Assembly (NCBI GenBank): GCA_024226515.1
Contig: JAAELQ010000088.1
Location: forward strand, 18,111-82,110
Direction: 5' to 3'
Length of the DNA: 64,000 nucleotides
From: a bacterium
Lineage (GTDB): Bacteria > Acidobacteriota > Polarisedimenticolia > Polarisedimenticolales > Polarisedimenticolaceae
Made by a program: the position numbers and the translations under genes. The notes under the pieces were generated by a model. That model made no database searches, was not told where the DNA came from, and was given only the letters and a program-made list of their open reading frames with translations. Below are positions 19,580 through 28,378 of the stretch, one piece after another. The stretch's first letter is position 1; each line of letters begins with the position of its first letter.

Positions 19580-19722
19580 GGCGACCGCTGCGAAACCTGG
19601 GGCCCGTCGAGTCGTATGCAGCCAATGCGACCCCACGTGGCCGGATCCGGGCCCCGGGCGCTAGAATCGTTCGTTCCGGTCCAACCACAACCTGGTTCGC
19701 GATGGATTTCGAGGAGGCTCCC

Positions 19723-21765
19723 GTGCGCATTCCGACGCTGCTGCTGACCGTGATCGCCCTGATTGCCATGACCGCGGGCTGCCAGTCGGCCTACGAGGCC
19801 GAGTACGTCTCCAACGACAGCGGCCTCGACCGTCGCAACATGGACGAGACGGTGGCGCCGTGCGACGACTTTTACAAGTACGCCAACGGCGCCTGGCTGG
19901 CGCGTAACGAGATCCCCGCCGACAAGAGCTCGTGGGGCATCAGCGACGAGATGCGCGAGCGCAACTATCTCCTCATGCGGGACATTCTCGACGAGTCCGC
20001 CGCAGCCAAGGCAGCGGCGGGCACCAACAAGCAGAAGGCGGGCGACTTCTGGCAGACAGGCATGGACACGGAGCGTATCGAGGGGGATGGCCTGAAGCCG
20101 ATCCAGGCCGATCTCGACCGCATCGCCGCCGCGACGAGCACCGAGGACGTTGTGGCCTTCGTGCGCGACTTGCAGCGTGAGGGCTCGAACCTGCTCTTCG
20201 GCATGGGTATCTTTCAGGATCTGAAGAACAGCGAGCAGTACATCGCTTATGCGATGCAGGGAGGTCTGGGCCTTCCCGATCGCGACTACTACACGCGCGA
20301 CGACGAGGAATCGATCGAGCTGCGCGGCAAGTACACGGCACACGTTTCGAGGATGCTGCAGCTGCTCGGCGACGATGCGGCGGCCGCGGATGCGTCGGCG
20401 CAGGCGATCCTCGAGCTCGAGACCCGCTTTGCCGAGGCCTCGCTGACCAACGTCGAGCTGCGCAACCCGGCCAACTACTACAACATCAAGACGATCTCCG
20501 AGGTCGATCAAGCGGCGCGGAACTTCTCATGGCGTGCGTTCTTCGACCATCTGGACCTCGGCATCGACACGTTCTCGTACGCCCACCCGAAGTTCTTCAC
20601 CGAGATGAACGAGGCGCTGGGCGATGCGCCGCTGGTAACGTGGCAGGCCTATCTGCGCTGGCACCTGGTCGACGGCTACGCGCCCTACCTCAACGACGAG
20701 CTCGTGAACGCGGACTTCGACTTCTTCAGCCGGACCCTGCAGGGCACCGAGGAGATGCGCCCGCGCTGGAAGCGCGTCATCGACGTCGTCAGCGGCGGCC
20801 TGGGCGAGGCGCTCGGCGAGGTCTACGTCGAACGGGCCTTCCCGCCGGAGACCAAGGCGCGGGCCGACGAGATGATCGAGAACCTGCGCTCCGCGGTTCG
20901 TACGCGGCTGCAGGGCCTGGTCTGGATGACGGACGAGACCAAGTCCAAGGCGTTGGCCAAGCTCGAAGCGTTCAACTCCAAGATCGGCTATCCCGACGAG
21001 TGGCGCGACTACTCCGCGCTGACGATCGGCAGCGAGAGCTACCTGGCCAACGTGCGTGCCGCAAACACCTTCGAGACGCGGCGCAACCTGAACAAGATCG
21101 GGCAGCCGATCGATCGCAACGAGTGGGGCATGGCTCCGCAGACGATCAACGCCTACTACAGTCCGCTGATGAACGAGATCGTGTTCCCGGCGGCGATCAT
21201 GCAGCCGCCGTTCTTCGACGGCAAGATCGATGACGCGGTCAACTACGGCGCGATGGGCGGCGTGATCGGCCACGAGTTCATGCACGGCTTCGACGACCAG
21301 GGCAGCCGCTTCGACAAGGACGGCAACATGCAGAACTGGTGGAGCGACGAGGATCGAGCGAAGTTCGAAGAGCGCACCGCGAAGCTCGTCGCGCAGTACG
21401 CCGGCTACGTCGCCGTCGACGAGCTGCACGTCAACGGCGAGTTGACCCTGGGCGAGAACATCGGCGATCTGGCCGGCATCACCATGTCGTACTACGCGCT
21501 GCAGGAAGCGCTGAAGAAGGACAACCCGGGCGAGATCGACGGCTTCACGCCCGAGCAGCGCTTCTTCCTCTCCTGGGCCCAGGCCTGGCGCCGCAACTAC
21601 CGCGACGAGGCGATCAAGCTGCAGGTCAACACCGATCCGCACTCGCCGTCGATGTTCCGCGGCAACGGACCGTTGGCCAATCTCCCCGAGTTCGCCGAGG
21701 CGTGGGGCTGCACCGAGGGGGACGCGATGGTGCGCGCCTCAGACCTGCGAGCCGAGATCTGGTGA
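19723..21765 (+). CDS. M13-family zinc metallopeptidase, lipoprotein
   Basis: A 680-aa protein. The GTG at 19723 is preferred over the ATG at 19702 because GAGGAGG lies 5 bases before it and it opens a clean lipoprotein signal (MRIPTLLLTVIALIAMTAGC, lipobox TAGC). The catalytic HExxH is HEFMH at about residues 517-521 ('GGVIGHEFMHGFDDQGS') and the third zinc ligand lies in ENIGDLAG at about 578-585, both diagnostic of neprilysin-type M13 peptidases. The N-terminal 'DDFYKYANGAWLARNEIP' is also typical. It probably degrades small peptides in the periplasm or at the cell surface. The length is normal for the bacterial family. Confidence 0.93.
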   Translation: MRIPTLLLTVIALIAMTAGCQSAYEAEYVSNDSGLDRRNMDETVAPCDDFYKYANGAWLARNEIPADKSSWGISDEMRERNYLLMRDILDESAAAKAAAGTNKQKAGDFWQTGMDTERIEGDGLKPIQADLDRIAAATSTEDVVAFVRDLQREGSNLLFGMGIFQDLKNSEQYIAYAMQGGLGLPDRDYYTRDDEESIELRGKYTAHVSRMLQLLGDDAAAADASAQAILELETRFAEASLTNVELRNPANYYNIKTISEVDQAARNFSWRAFFDHLDLGIDTFSYAHPKFFTEMNEALGDAPLVTWQAYLRWHLVDGYAPYLNDELVNADFDFFSRTLQGTEEMRPRWKRVIDVVSGGLGEALGEVYVERAFPPETKARADEMIENLRSAVRTRLQGLVWMTDETKSKALAKLEAFNSKIGYPDEWRDYSALTIGSESYLANVRAANTFETRRNLNKIGQPIDRNEWGMAPQTINAYYSPLMNEIVFPAAIMQPPFFDGKIDDAVNYGAMGGVIGHEFMHGFDDQGSRFDKDGNMQNWWSDEDRAKFEERTAKLVAQYAGYVAVDELHVNGELTLGENIGDLAGITMSYYALQEALKKDNPGEIDGFTPEQRFFLSWAQAWRRNYRDEAIKLQVNTDPHSPSMFRGNGPLANLPEFAEAWGCTEGDAMVRASDLRAEIW

Positions 21766-22488
21766 ACGCCGGCCGTCGTCATGTCCGGACAGGTCGCTCT
21801 GCAGTCTGCGGAAGCGCCACTCGCACAACTGCTTGAAGCGGTTGAGGACGTTTGCCGTAACGCGGTTGTGGATCGTCGCCCAGATCCGATAGATGAGGTT
21901 GTCTCTCGACCAGTTCCGCTTTCCGTAGAAGTTGAAACCCGTGGCCAGGAAGAACTGCGTCGTACTCCGTTCTCCCAGCGCGGCGATCCCCGAGCGGACG
22001 TAGAGACAGAAGACGCCGATCGGGTAGCCACCCTCGCACTTGTAGACCAGATAGCGTGCGTTGTCGCCGTCCTCGGGAACCGGAACTTTCTGCAGCTTGA
22101 TCGAGCGCAGCGAGAACAGCGGAAGCAGGCGGATGCCGAGCAGGCGAACTCGAATCTCGTCGAGACTTCCGCCGACGCGTCGGACGGAGGCCAGGTTGTT
22201 GGGCCAACAGCTCGAGTCCCCGTCCCAGATGAGTAGTTCCTCGAAGACGTGACGCACCGGCGCCTCGATGCCGATCCTGTGGATGTTGAGCACGCCGTAT
22301 TGTTCCACGGCGATCCCCGTGCGCTGGCGGATCCGTTGCTCGTAGTCGTGTCGTCCGCGAGGCGAGCGCGTATCCGCCTGCGTGAGGATCGCGGGTCGGT
22401 GGAAGAAGAACGCTCGCAAGTCCGACAGCAGCCAGCGGCTGCGCCGCGGAGGAGCGTCGGACAGGTCCGTATGTTCCATTTCAACCAT
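21739..22488 (-). CDS. Protein of unknown function
   Basis: A 249-aa protein read from the ATG at 22488 (another in-frame ATG lies 9 bases further in, at 22479). It has no signal peptide. Visible features are a basic N-terminus, 'YGVLNIHRIGIEAPVRHVFEEL', a hydrophobic 'LGIRLLPLFSLRSIKLQK' and 'GGYPIGVFCLYVRSGIAALG', which together could form a SRPBCC/START-like ligand-binding fold. That fold is an inference, prompted partly by the divergent neighbour, whose C-terminus looks like DUF2867. The 3' end overlaps the end of the convergent M13 gene by 27 bases. No family was recognised. Confidence 0.6.
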   Translation of the reverse strand: MVEMEHTDLSDAPPRRSRWLLSDLRAFFFHRPAILTQADTRSPRGRHDYEQRIRQRTGIAVEQYGVLNIHRIGIEAPVRHVFEELLIWDGDSSCWPNNLASVRRVGGSLDEIRVRLLGIRLLPLFSLRSIKLQKVPVPEDGDNARYLVYKCEGGYPIGVFCLYVRSGIAALGERSTTQFFLATGFNFYGKRNWSRDNLIYRIWATIHNRVTANVLNRFKQLCEWRFRRLQSDLSGHDDGRRSPDLGSQV

Positions 22489-22539
22489 GGATGACGGTAT
22501 GATAAGTGGAATCGAGTCTGCTGTGTGCTGAGGGCGGCG

Positions 22540-23994
22540 ATGGAGTACGCCGACGGATCGAAATCGCAACCTCCGAGTCGGGGGACGAGTGTTCTCGTAA
22601 CGGGAGCGACGGGCTACATCGGAGGGCGCCTGATCCCCAGGCTCGTCCGCGCCGGACACCGCGTTCGAGTGCTCGTGCGGGATCGGGCACGCGTCGACGG
22701 TCGCCCCTGGGCCGATGACGTCGAGATCCGCACCGGTGATCTGCTGCAGCCGGCCTCTCTGCCCGAAGCCATGGAGGGCGTCGACGCCGCGATCTACCTG
22801 GTCCACTCCATGTGTTCCGGGAGCGACTACGAGGACAACGATCGCCGCGCAGCCGAGAACTTCGTCGAGGCCGGAAGGCACTTTCGCCGTGTCGTCTATC
22901 TCGGGGGCTTGCTCCCAGAAGGGCAGAGCGGTTCGAGGCACCTGCGCAGTCGGGCCGAGGTGGGACGAATCCTCCGCGATGGACTGCCGACGCTCGAGCT
23001 GCGGGCGGGCCCCATCATCGGTTCCGGGTCCGCGTCGTTCGAGATGGTCCGCTATCTGACCGAGCGACTGCCGGTCGTGGTCGGACCGACCTGGATCGAA
23101 AACAAGGTCCAGCCCATCGCGGTTCGCGACATCCTCGGCTACCTGATGCAGGCACTGAAAGGTGACATCACGGGAGTCCTGGAAGTTGGCGGCGATCCCG
23201 TCTCGTTCCGAGAGATGCTGGAGCAATACGCCGAGTGTCGTGGCCTACGCCGCTTGATTCTCCAGGCCCGACCGATCCTCCCGCCCCGATACGCGGCGTA
23301 CTCCGTGAGCATGGTGACGCGGATTCCTCGGACGCTGGTCACCGCGTTGCTGGAGGGGATCATCCACCCCGTTCTGGCGGACACGACTCGCGCCCGACGC
23401 CTGTTCCCGCAGATCTCACCGCTGACCTACCGCGTCGCGGTGCAGGCGGCGCTCGATCGTATGCGCGCGAGGCCGATCGAGACGCACTGGCACCGAGCGT
23501 TCGATCGCGGGCCCACCTACCGCACGTCGGATCGCGAGGGGTCGAATCGAGAAACGCGAACCGTGTGGATCCCGGCCTCGCCGAGCCGGGTGTTTCGCGA
23601 GCTCGAGCGGCTGGGTGGAGAGCGCAGCTGGTTGACCGAGGGCTGGGGCTGGAGAGTCCTGGGGCCGATCGATCGCTTCCTCGGTGGCCCCGGTCTGCGC
23701 CGCCGTCGGGGCGAGCTCGTCCCCGGGCGCGAGCTGGGGCTGTGGAAGGTCGAGGTCTCGGAGGCGCCGAGACTGCTGCGCCTGCGCGCGGAGATGCGGA
23801 TGCCCGGCGAGGCCTGGCTGCAGTTCGAGACGATCGCCGAGAACGGCGGAACGCGTTTGATCCAGCGGTTGTTGTTCGAGCCGATCGGGTTGTCGGGGGT
23901 CGTCTACTGGTACGCTTTCCACCCGATGCGTCGGGTCTTTCTCGGCAGTCTGGTCCATTCGCTGGCGCGCGGAAACGAGAACGGTAGCTGGTGA
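22540..23994 (+). CDS. NAD(P)-binding epimerase-like protein with C-terminal DUF2867 domain
   Basis: A 484-aa protein. The ATG at 22540 is used because GAGGGCGG lies just upstream; a GTG at 22525 is in frame. The N-terminal Rossmann fold opens 'VLVTGATGYIGGRLIPRL' (GxxGxxG), with 'VDAAIYLVHSM' and 'RHFRRVVYLGGLLPEG' as in atypical SDR proteins of the YwnB/CC3 type. The C-terminal 160 residues ('VWIPASPSRVFRELERLGG', 'PRLLRLRAEMRMPGEAWLQFE') match the SRPBCC-like DUF2867 seen fused to such SDRs. An oxidoreductase acting on a hydrophobic molecule is likely, but the reaction is unknown. It is divergent from the preceding gene, with 51 bases between their starts. Confidence 0.85.
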   Translation: MEYADGSKSQPPSRGTSVLVTGATGYIGGRLIPRLVRAGHRVRVLVRDRARVDGRPWADDVEIRTGDLLQPASLPEAMEGVDAAIYLVHSMCSGSDYEDNDRRAAENFVEAGRHFRRVVYLGGLLPEGQSGSRHLRSRAEVGRILRDGLPTLELRAGPIIGSGSASFEMVRYLTERLPVVVGPTWIENKVQPIAVRDILGYLMQALKGDITGVLEVGGDPVSFREMLEQYAECRGLRRLILQARPILPPRYAAYSVSMVTRIPRTLVTALLEGIIHPVLADTTRARRLFPQISPLTYRVAVQAALDRMRARPIETHWHRAFDRGPTYRTSDREGSNRETRTVWIPASPSRVFRELERLGGERSWLTEGWGWRVLGPIDRFLGGPGLRRRRGELVPGRELGLWKVEVSEAPRLLRLRAEMRMPGEAWLQFETIAENGGTRLIQRLLFEPIGLSGVVYWYAFHPMRRVFLGSLVHSLARGNENGSW

Positions 23995-24001
23995 GCTGCG
24001 C

Positions 24002-25108
24002 TCAGTCCGCAAGATACGAGTACGCCCGGTTCGCGCGTTGACGGTTCCTCCGCTCCCACCGCGTACGGTCGTTCTCGAAGTGCTCCAGCAACACGGGAAG
24101 TCGCTCGCAGACCCGCATCCCGTGAGAGCAGTCCCAGTCGAGCCGCTTCCGTGTCCGGGTCGTGTCGGCGACCCACGGGCGATCGACGTAGCGCAACATC
24201 CACGGGCGTTCGTACGGCATGCTGCCGGTGATCCGCCCGAGCGCCGCTCTCATGTGCAGGCCGACGCGGGCGAGCGTGACGGGCACGTGAAGCGGCGCCG
24301 CGGCACGCCCCGCTCCCGAACGCGCCCGCTGTAGCGCGCCGAACAGCTCGTCGTGAGTGACGACCCCGTGCTGGGACGCGAGGAGCGTCTCGTGCGGTGG
24401 AAGCCGCCCGTCGTAACACAGGCAAGCGCGAACCAGTCGCACCCAATCCGATCGATGTACGTACGGGAATCCCGATTCGCCGCGGCCGACGACGATACGG
24501 TTGAGCGGGGTTCGTGCGCCCCACTGCCGGATCAGGCTGCACAGCGGCGGAAGCTCGCACCAGTCGCTGAACACGCCGCCGATACGGAGCACGATCGACG
24601 GGAGTCGATCGCGAACCTCCGCGATCATCCCCTCGTTCGTCGCCTTCGACCGACCGTAGGGGATGAGACCGGACGCCGGCGTCCGTTCGTCGAGCATCGT
24701 CCCGGGCGCCGGCGGCAGCATCGCCATCATGCTGCTGGAGAACAGGAGTCGCGACACGCTCGACTCGATCGACGCCTGCAACACGTTGGACGTTCCGCGC
24801 ACGTTGGTACGTTCGTACTCGGGGTGCCGGTCCAGGTCGAAGTGATAGAACGCCGCCAGGTGGACGACGAAGTCGATGCGGCCCGACCGCCGTCGGGTGC
24901 TCTCGAAGATCGCGGAGACCTCCGCCTTCTCGGCGATGTCGATCCGGTGCCATTCGACCTGCGGCGCGGCGTCGAGCAGAGCCCGGCCCGGCTGCCGGCG
25001 ATCGAGGGCGACGATCGAATGGTCTCCGGCGAGATCGACGGTGAGGGCGGATCCCAGGAAACCCGCGGCTCCGGTGATGAGGACGACGGGCTGTCGCTTC
25101 CGGTCCAT
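24002..25108 (-). CDS. NAD-dependent epimerase/dehydratase family protein
   Basis: A 368-aa extended short-chain dehydrogenase. The N-terminus has 'VVLITGAAGFLGSALTVDL' (TGxxGxxG NAD-binding motif) and the active-site region has 'YGRSKATNE' (YxxxK), with 'FSSSMMAM' supplying the serine. Typical substrates are nucleotide sugars or 3-beta-hydroxysteroids; the sequence does not decide. It lies 9 bases after aqpZ on the same strand, so the two are probably co-transcribed. Its 3' end is convergent with the SDR-DUF2867 gene, only 7 bases away. Confidence 0.85.
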   Translation of the reverse strand: MDRKRQPVVLITGAAGFLGSALTVDLAGDHSIVALDRRQPGRALLDAAPQVEWHRIDIAEKAEVSAIFESTRRRSGRIDFVVHLAAFYHFDLDRHPEYERTNVRGTSNVLQASIESSVSRLLFSSSMMAMLPPAPGTMLDERTPASGLIPYGRSKATNEGMIAEVRDRLPSIVLRIGGVFSDWCELPPLCSLIRQWGARTPLNRIVVGRGESGFPYVHRSDWVRLVRACLCYDGRLPPHETLLASQHGVVTHDELFGALQRARSGAGRAAAPLHVPVTLARVGLHMRAALGRITGSMPYERPWMLRYVDRPWVADTTRTRKRLDWDCSHGMRVCERLPVLLEHFENDRTRWERRNRQRANRAYSYLAD

Positions 25109-25117
25109 CCGGGGCCG

Positions 25118-25813
25118 CTACTTGTTGTCGCCGCCCTCGAGCCAGCGCGACACGCCGCCGGCCAGGGCGGCGCCCACGATCGGCGCGACCCAGAACAGCC
25201 ACAGCTGCGAAAGTGCCCAGCCGCCGACGAAGATCGCCGGGCCCGTGCTGCGCGCGGGATTGACCGACGTGTTGGTCACCGGGATGCTGATCAGGTGGAT
25301 CAGCGTCAGTCCGAGACCGATCGCGATCGGTGCGAATCCGGCCGGCGCGCGCGAACTGGTCGCGCCGAGGATGATGATCAGGAACATGAAGGTCATCGCG
25401 ATCTCGGTGACCAGCGCCGAGGTCAGGCCGTAGCCGCCGGGCGAGTGCTCGGCGAAGCCGTTGGAGGCGAAGCCGCCCGCGAGGTCGAAGCCCGCGGCGC
25501 CGCTGGCGATGACGTACAGCACGCCCGCGCCGGCAACCGCGCCCAGCACCTGCGCGACGATGTAGGGGATCAGCTCCGAGGCCGGGAAGCGCCCGCCGAC
25601 CCACAGGCCGACCGACACGGCGGGGTTGAGGTGGCAGCCCGAGATGTGGCCGATGGCGTAGGCCATCGTCAGCACGGTCAGGCCGAAGGCGAACGACACA
25701 CCCACGAAGCCGATTCCGGTCGAGGGAAACGTCGCCGCGAGAACAGCGCTGCCGCAGCCGCCGAGTACCAGCCAGAATGTTCCTATGAATTCCGCACCGA
25801 GCTTCCGGGTCAT
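25118..25813 (-). CDS. aqpZ: Aquaporin Z-type water channel
   Basis: A 231-aa membrane protein, the same length as E. coli AqpZ. The start at 25813 follows AGGAGGCGGCC. Both NPA boxes are present: '[12 protein letters not shown]' (Asn63) and '[14 protein letters not shown]' (Asn185), with the selectivity-filter arginine after the second NPA. Six helices plus two half-helices can be read. The '[17 protein letters not shown]' stretch, with histidine in the filter helix, favours a water-specific AqpZ over a glycerol facilitator. It resides in the inner membrane. It is divergent from the DUF4139 gene (79 bases) and leads a two-gene unit with the epimerase. Confidence 0.93.
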   Translation of the reverse strand: MTRKLGAEFIGTFWLVLGGCGSAVLAATFPSTGIGFVGVSFAFGLTVLTMAYAIGHISGCHLNPAVSVGLWVGGRFPASELIPYIVAQVLGAVAGAGVLYVIASGAAGFDLAGGFASNGFAEHSPGGYGLTSALVTEIAMTFMFLIIILGATSSRAPAGFAPIAIGLGLTLIHLISIPVTNTSVNPARSTGPAIFVGGWALSQLWLFWVAPIVGAALAGGVSRWLEGGDNK

Positions 25814-25892
25814 GGCCGCCTCCTGTTGTCCGGGGTTGCAGGCTCGTGGCATTCTAACCGGACTCACCGCTTCGATCCGAGGAGATCGTCTC

Positions 25893-27527
25893 ATGAAACA
25901 CGCAAACTCCGGTTGCCGCCTTCGTTCGGTAGCGGTCGCCATGGCCCTCGTCTCCGTCATCGGGTCCGTTCTCGCCGCCGACGCCGACTCTTCGGCTTCG
26001 CCGCCCGAGACGGTCTACCTGTTCAAGTCGGGGCACGCGTGGCTCCAGCGCAGCGTGTCCCTCGAGCCCGACCGCTCGCCGGCCCGGATACCGATGCCGC
26101 CGAGCGTCCACGGCTCGGTCTGGATCGGGGCGGCGAGCGCGAAGATCGAGCGCGCGGTCGCGCGGTTCGAGGAGAACGAGTTCCGCGACGACGTGATCGA
26201 TACGACGCAACTCCTGCGGCTGGCCCAGGGAGAGCGGGTGCGCCTGGACCTGGGCGACGACGAGTGGGTCGAGGGGCAGGTCCTGCGACTGCTCGAAGCC
26301 GAGCCCCAGGAAGTGGCGACGGCGGGTACGACACCGGTTCGGCACGCGGGGCCGAGATACGTCACGCTGCAGTCGAGCTCGGGCATGCGCGTCGTGGAGA
26401 TCGGTGCGATCAAGGGCTTCGAATTCGACGAGAACTTCGGCGGAGACTGGAAAGTGGCGCAGCAACGGCGGGAACCGGTGCTGGAGATCGAGTGGGTGCC
26501 GGACGGCCGGAGCGCCGCGCTGGAACTCAACAACCTGGCCGGCGGGCTGACCTGGGCCCCCAGCTACGCCCTCGAGCTGGGCGAGGACGACCGGTCGCGC
26601 TTGAGCGGAAAGGCGGTTGTCGTCAACGATCTCGAAGACCTGGTCGGAACCACGGTGAAGCTGGTCGTCGGCTATCCGCACATCGAGTTCGCCGCCGTCC
26701 GCAGCGCCCTGATGCCGTCGGTCCGTCTCGAGACGTGGAGCAACCAGCTGCAACGCATCGGCGGTGCCTCCCAGTCGTATACCAACGCGATCATGCGTCA
26801 GGAGATGGCGGCTTCCCCCGCGCGCGTCCGCGGCGACGTCGCCTCCGGTGTCGTCGCCGCGGCCGGTCAGGCCAGCGAGGACCTGTACATCTACGACATC
26901 GGTTCGCTCGATCTGGAGCGAGGCGCGCGTGCCTATGTGCCGCTGTCCGACGAGGTCGTCGAGCACCAGCATCGTTTCGACTGGACGGTCCCCGACACGG
27001 TTCGCGACGGTCGGTTCGACCCGAACGCGCTGCGGCAGGCCCCGTCGGTCTGGCACGTGTTGCGCCTGGTCAACGCCGGGTCCGCACCGTGGACCACGGC
27101 GCCGATTCTCGTGCTCGGCGAGATCGGGCCGATCGCGCAGAGCCGGATCGACTACACGCCCGCCGGCGGCGATACGGTCGTGCGTCTGACCGAGGCGCTC
27201 GATCTCGCCGGCAACGTCGTCGAGGTGCTCGACGACGCCGACCAGGCCGCGCGGAAGATCCGGAAGCTGTTCGGCTACAGCTACGAGCAGTTGACCGTCC
27301 TCGGGCAACTCGAGCTCGTCAACCACAGCCGCCGCGCGGCCCCGATGCGCGTGGTCAAGTCGATCAGCGGCGACATCGTCGAGGCGGACCACGACCCGCG
27401 AATCGAGGCCGGCGCGGTGGGGCTCGGCGCGGTCAACGCGCGGCGCACGATGACCTGGGAGTTCGAGCTCGCGGCGGGCGAGTCGTGGAAGGCCGAGTAC
27501 CGCTACCACGTTCTGATCCGCCGCTAG
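25893..27527 (+). CDS. Secreted DUF4139-like protein
   Basis: A 544-aa protein starting at 25893, where GAGGAGA precedes the ATG and a signal peptide follows ('[20 protein letters not shown]'). The N-terminal part ('[20 protein letters not shown]', '[18 protein letters not shown]') and the C-terminal beta-sandwich ('[12 protein letters not shown]', '[20 protein letters not shown]', '[20 protein letters not shown]') match the layout of DUF4139/DUF4140 proteins (mucoidy-inhibitor-A-like). Their biochemical role is unknown; export to the periplasm is likely. No clear catalytic motif is visible. A terminator-like hairpin lies about 120 bases downstream. Confidence 0.7.
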   Translation: MKHANSGCRLRSVAVAMALVSVIGSVLAADADSSASPPETVYLFKSGHAWLQRSVSLEPDRSPARIPMPPSVHGSVWIGAASAKIERAVARFEENEFRDDVIDTTQLLRLAQGERVRLDLGDDEWVEGQVLRLLEAEPQEVATAGTTPVRHAGPRYVTLQSSSGMRVVEIGAIKGFEFDENFGGDWKVAQQRREPVLEIEWVPDGRSAALELNNLAGGLTWAPSYALELGEDDRSRLSGKAVVVNDLEDLVGTTVKLVVGYPHIEFAAVRSALMPSVRLETWSNQLQRIGGASQSYTNAIMRQEMAASPARVRGDVASGVVAAAGQASEDLYIYDIGSLDLERGARAYVPLSDEVVEHQHRFDWTVPDTVRDGRFDPNALRQAPSVWHVLRLVNAGSAPWTTAPILVLGEIGPIAQSRIDYTPAGGDTVVRLTEALDLAGNVVEVLDDADQAARKIRKLFGYSYEQLTVLGQLELVNHSRRAAPMRVVKSISGDIVEADHDPRIEAGAVGLGAVNARRTMTWEFELAAGESWKAEYRYHVLIRR

Positions 27528-27537
27528 CGCCGGGCGA

Positions 27538-27551
27538 GGGGGGGGGGGGGG
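27538..27551. repeat. Run of 14 consecutive G
   Basis: Eleven bases after the stop of the DUF4139 gene there are 14 guanines in a row. Such a homopolymer is unusual even in GC-rich DNA. It could be a slippage-prone tract or a place where the assembly has the wrong length. It lies outside any coding region. Confidence 0.9.
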
Positions 27552-27647
27552 ACGACCCGTCCGCAGGAACTGGGTGCCCGGCAGCGGCAAACTGCCGAAC
27601 CGGACGTAATCAACAACGTAGAGAACGTCGTTCTCGACAGCCTCCCT

Positions 27648-27683
27648 CGGGCGAGGGCAGGCCCGGTCACCTGCTCTCGCCCG
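27648..27683 (+). terminator. Intrinsic terminator after the DUF4139 gene
   Basis: The arms CGGGCGAGGGCAG (27648-27660) and CTGCTCTCGCCCG (27671-27683) form a 13-pair stem with one G-T pair and a 10-base loop, followed by TCTTATT. A smaller palindrome, GAGAAC-GTC-GTTCTC, lies just upstream at 27621-27635. The rest of the 292-base gap before the next gene holds no ORF of note and no clear promoter consensus. Confidence 0.75.
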
Positions 27684-27819
27684 TCTTATTCCCCCGCAAA
27701 CACCCTCCTTCTTCCTTTGTTCATCGATTTCCCCCGCATCCCGTGGTACAAGTTCCGTCCTCATTCTCGCGAGTGGGGCGAACGAGAGTTTTCTGTCGAT
27801 ACCAAGGAGGATTGAGCGA

Positions 27820-28302
27820 ATGCGTAAGTTGATCGTGCTGGGTCTTGCCGTCGCGTTCCTGGTCGCCGGGACCGCGCAGGCCGACAACAGCACCGGCTGT
27901 GGTTTGGGAAGCATGCTATTCGAGGGAAAGAGCGGTGTGTTCCCGCAGATTCTCGCGGTGACCACGAACGGAACCTTGGGCAACCAGACGTTCGGGATCA
28001 GCTCCGGCACCCTCGGCTGCGATCCCAAGGGCACGGTCGTGTACAACGCGGCGGTGCAGCGCTACATGGGCGAGCGCCTGGATCCGATCGCGGCCGACAT
28101 GTCCCAGGGCGGTGGTGAAGACCTCGACGCCCTGGCCGGCCTGATCGGCGTCACCGACGAGGACAAGGCTGCGTTCTTCCAGCTGACGAAGAGCAACTTC
28201 GAGAAGATCTTCCCCACCGCGGAGACCACCGCGGAGGAAGCTCTGCTGAATCTCCAGGTCCTGATGTCTGCGGACGACCGCATGATGGGCTACCTGGGAT
28301 AA
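27820..28302 (+). CDS. DUF3015 family secreted protein
   Basis: A 160-aa protein with a signal peptide (MRKLIVLGLAVAFLVAGTAQA) and a perfect AAGGAGG before the ATG. The mature part begins 'STGCGLGSMLFEGKSG' and continues 'ILAVTTNGTLGNQTFGISSG' then 'TLGC', the conserved core of DUF3015, small periplasmic proteins of unknown role found mainly in gamma- and deltaproteobacteria. Two cysteines in the core may form a disulfide. The strong ribosome site and the strong hairpin right after the gene suggest a well-expressed single-gene transcript. Confidence 0.88.
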   Translation: MRKLIVLGLAVAFLVAGTAQADNSTGCGLGSMLFEGKSGVFPQILAVTTNGTLGNQTFGISSGTLGCDPKGTVVYNAAVQRYMGERLDPIAADMSQGGGEDLDALAGLIGVTDEDKAAFFQLTKSNFEKIFPTAETTAEEALLNLQVLMSADDRMMGYLG

Positions 28303-28328
28303 CCCAGCGACAGATCGAGTCTCTACGT

Positions 28329-28356
28329 GTCGCCCGGCCGTTCCAGGCCGGGCGAC
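28329..28356 (+). terminator. Intrinsic terminator after the DUF3015 gene
   Basis: A perfect 11-bp stem GTCGCCCGGCC (28329-28339) / GGCCGGGCGAC (28346-28356) with a 6-base loop, then CCTGTCT. It ends 22 bases before the next gene and is the clearest GC hairpin in this part. Confidence 0.8.
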
Positions 28357-28378
28357 CCTGTCTAGGGCACACCTGTAC

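Noticed and set aside
27621..27635. GAGAAC-GTC-GTTCTC palindrome as a LexA-type box
   Set aside because: The spacing (GAAC-N3-GTTC) does not match the usual N4 LexA form and no SOS gene is adjacent; probably part of the transcript end region.
24353..27832. Long plus-strand open frame across the epimerase, aqpZ and DUF4139 region (over 1100 codons)
   Set aside because: It runs antisense to two recognisable genes and out of frame with a third; its translation is low-complexity Arg/Ala/Gly, as expected from GC-rich shadow frames.
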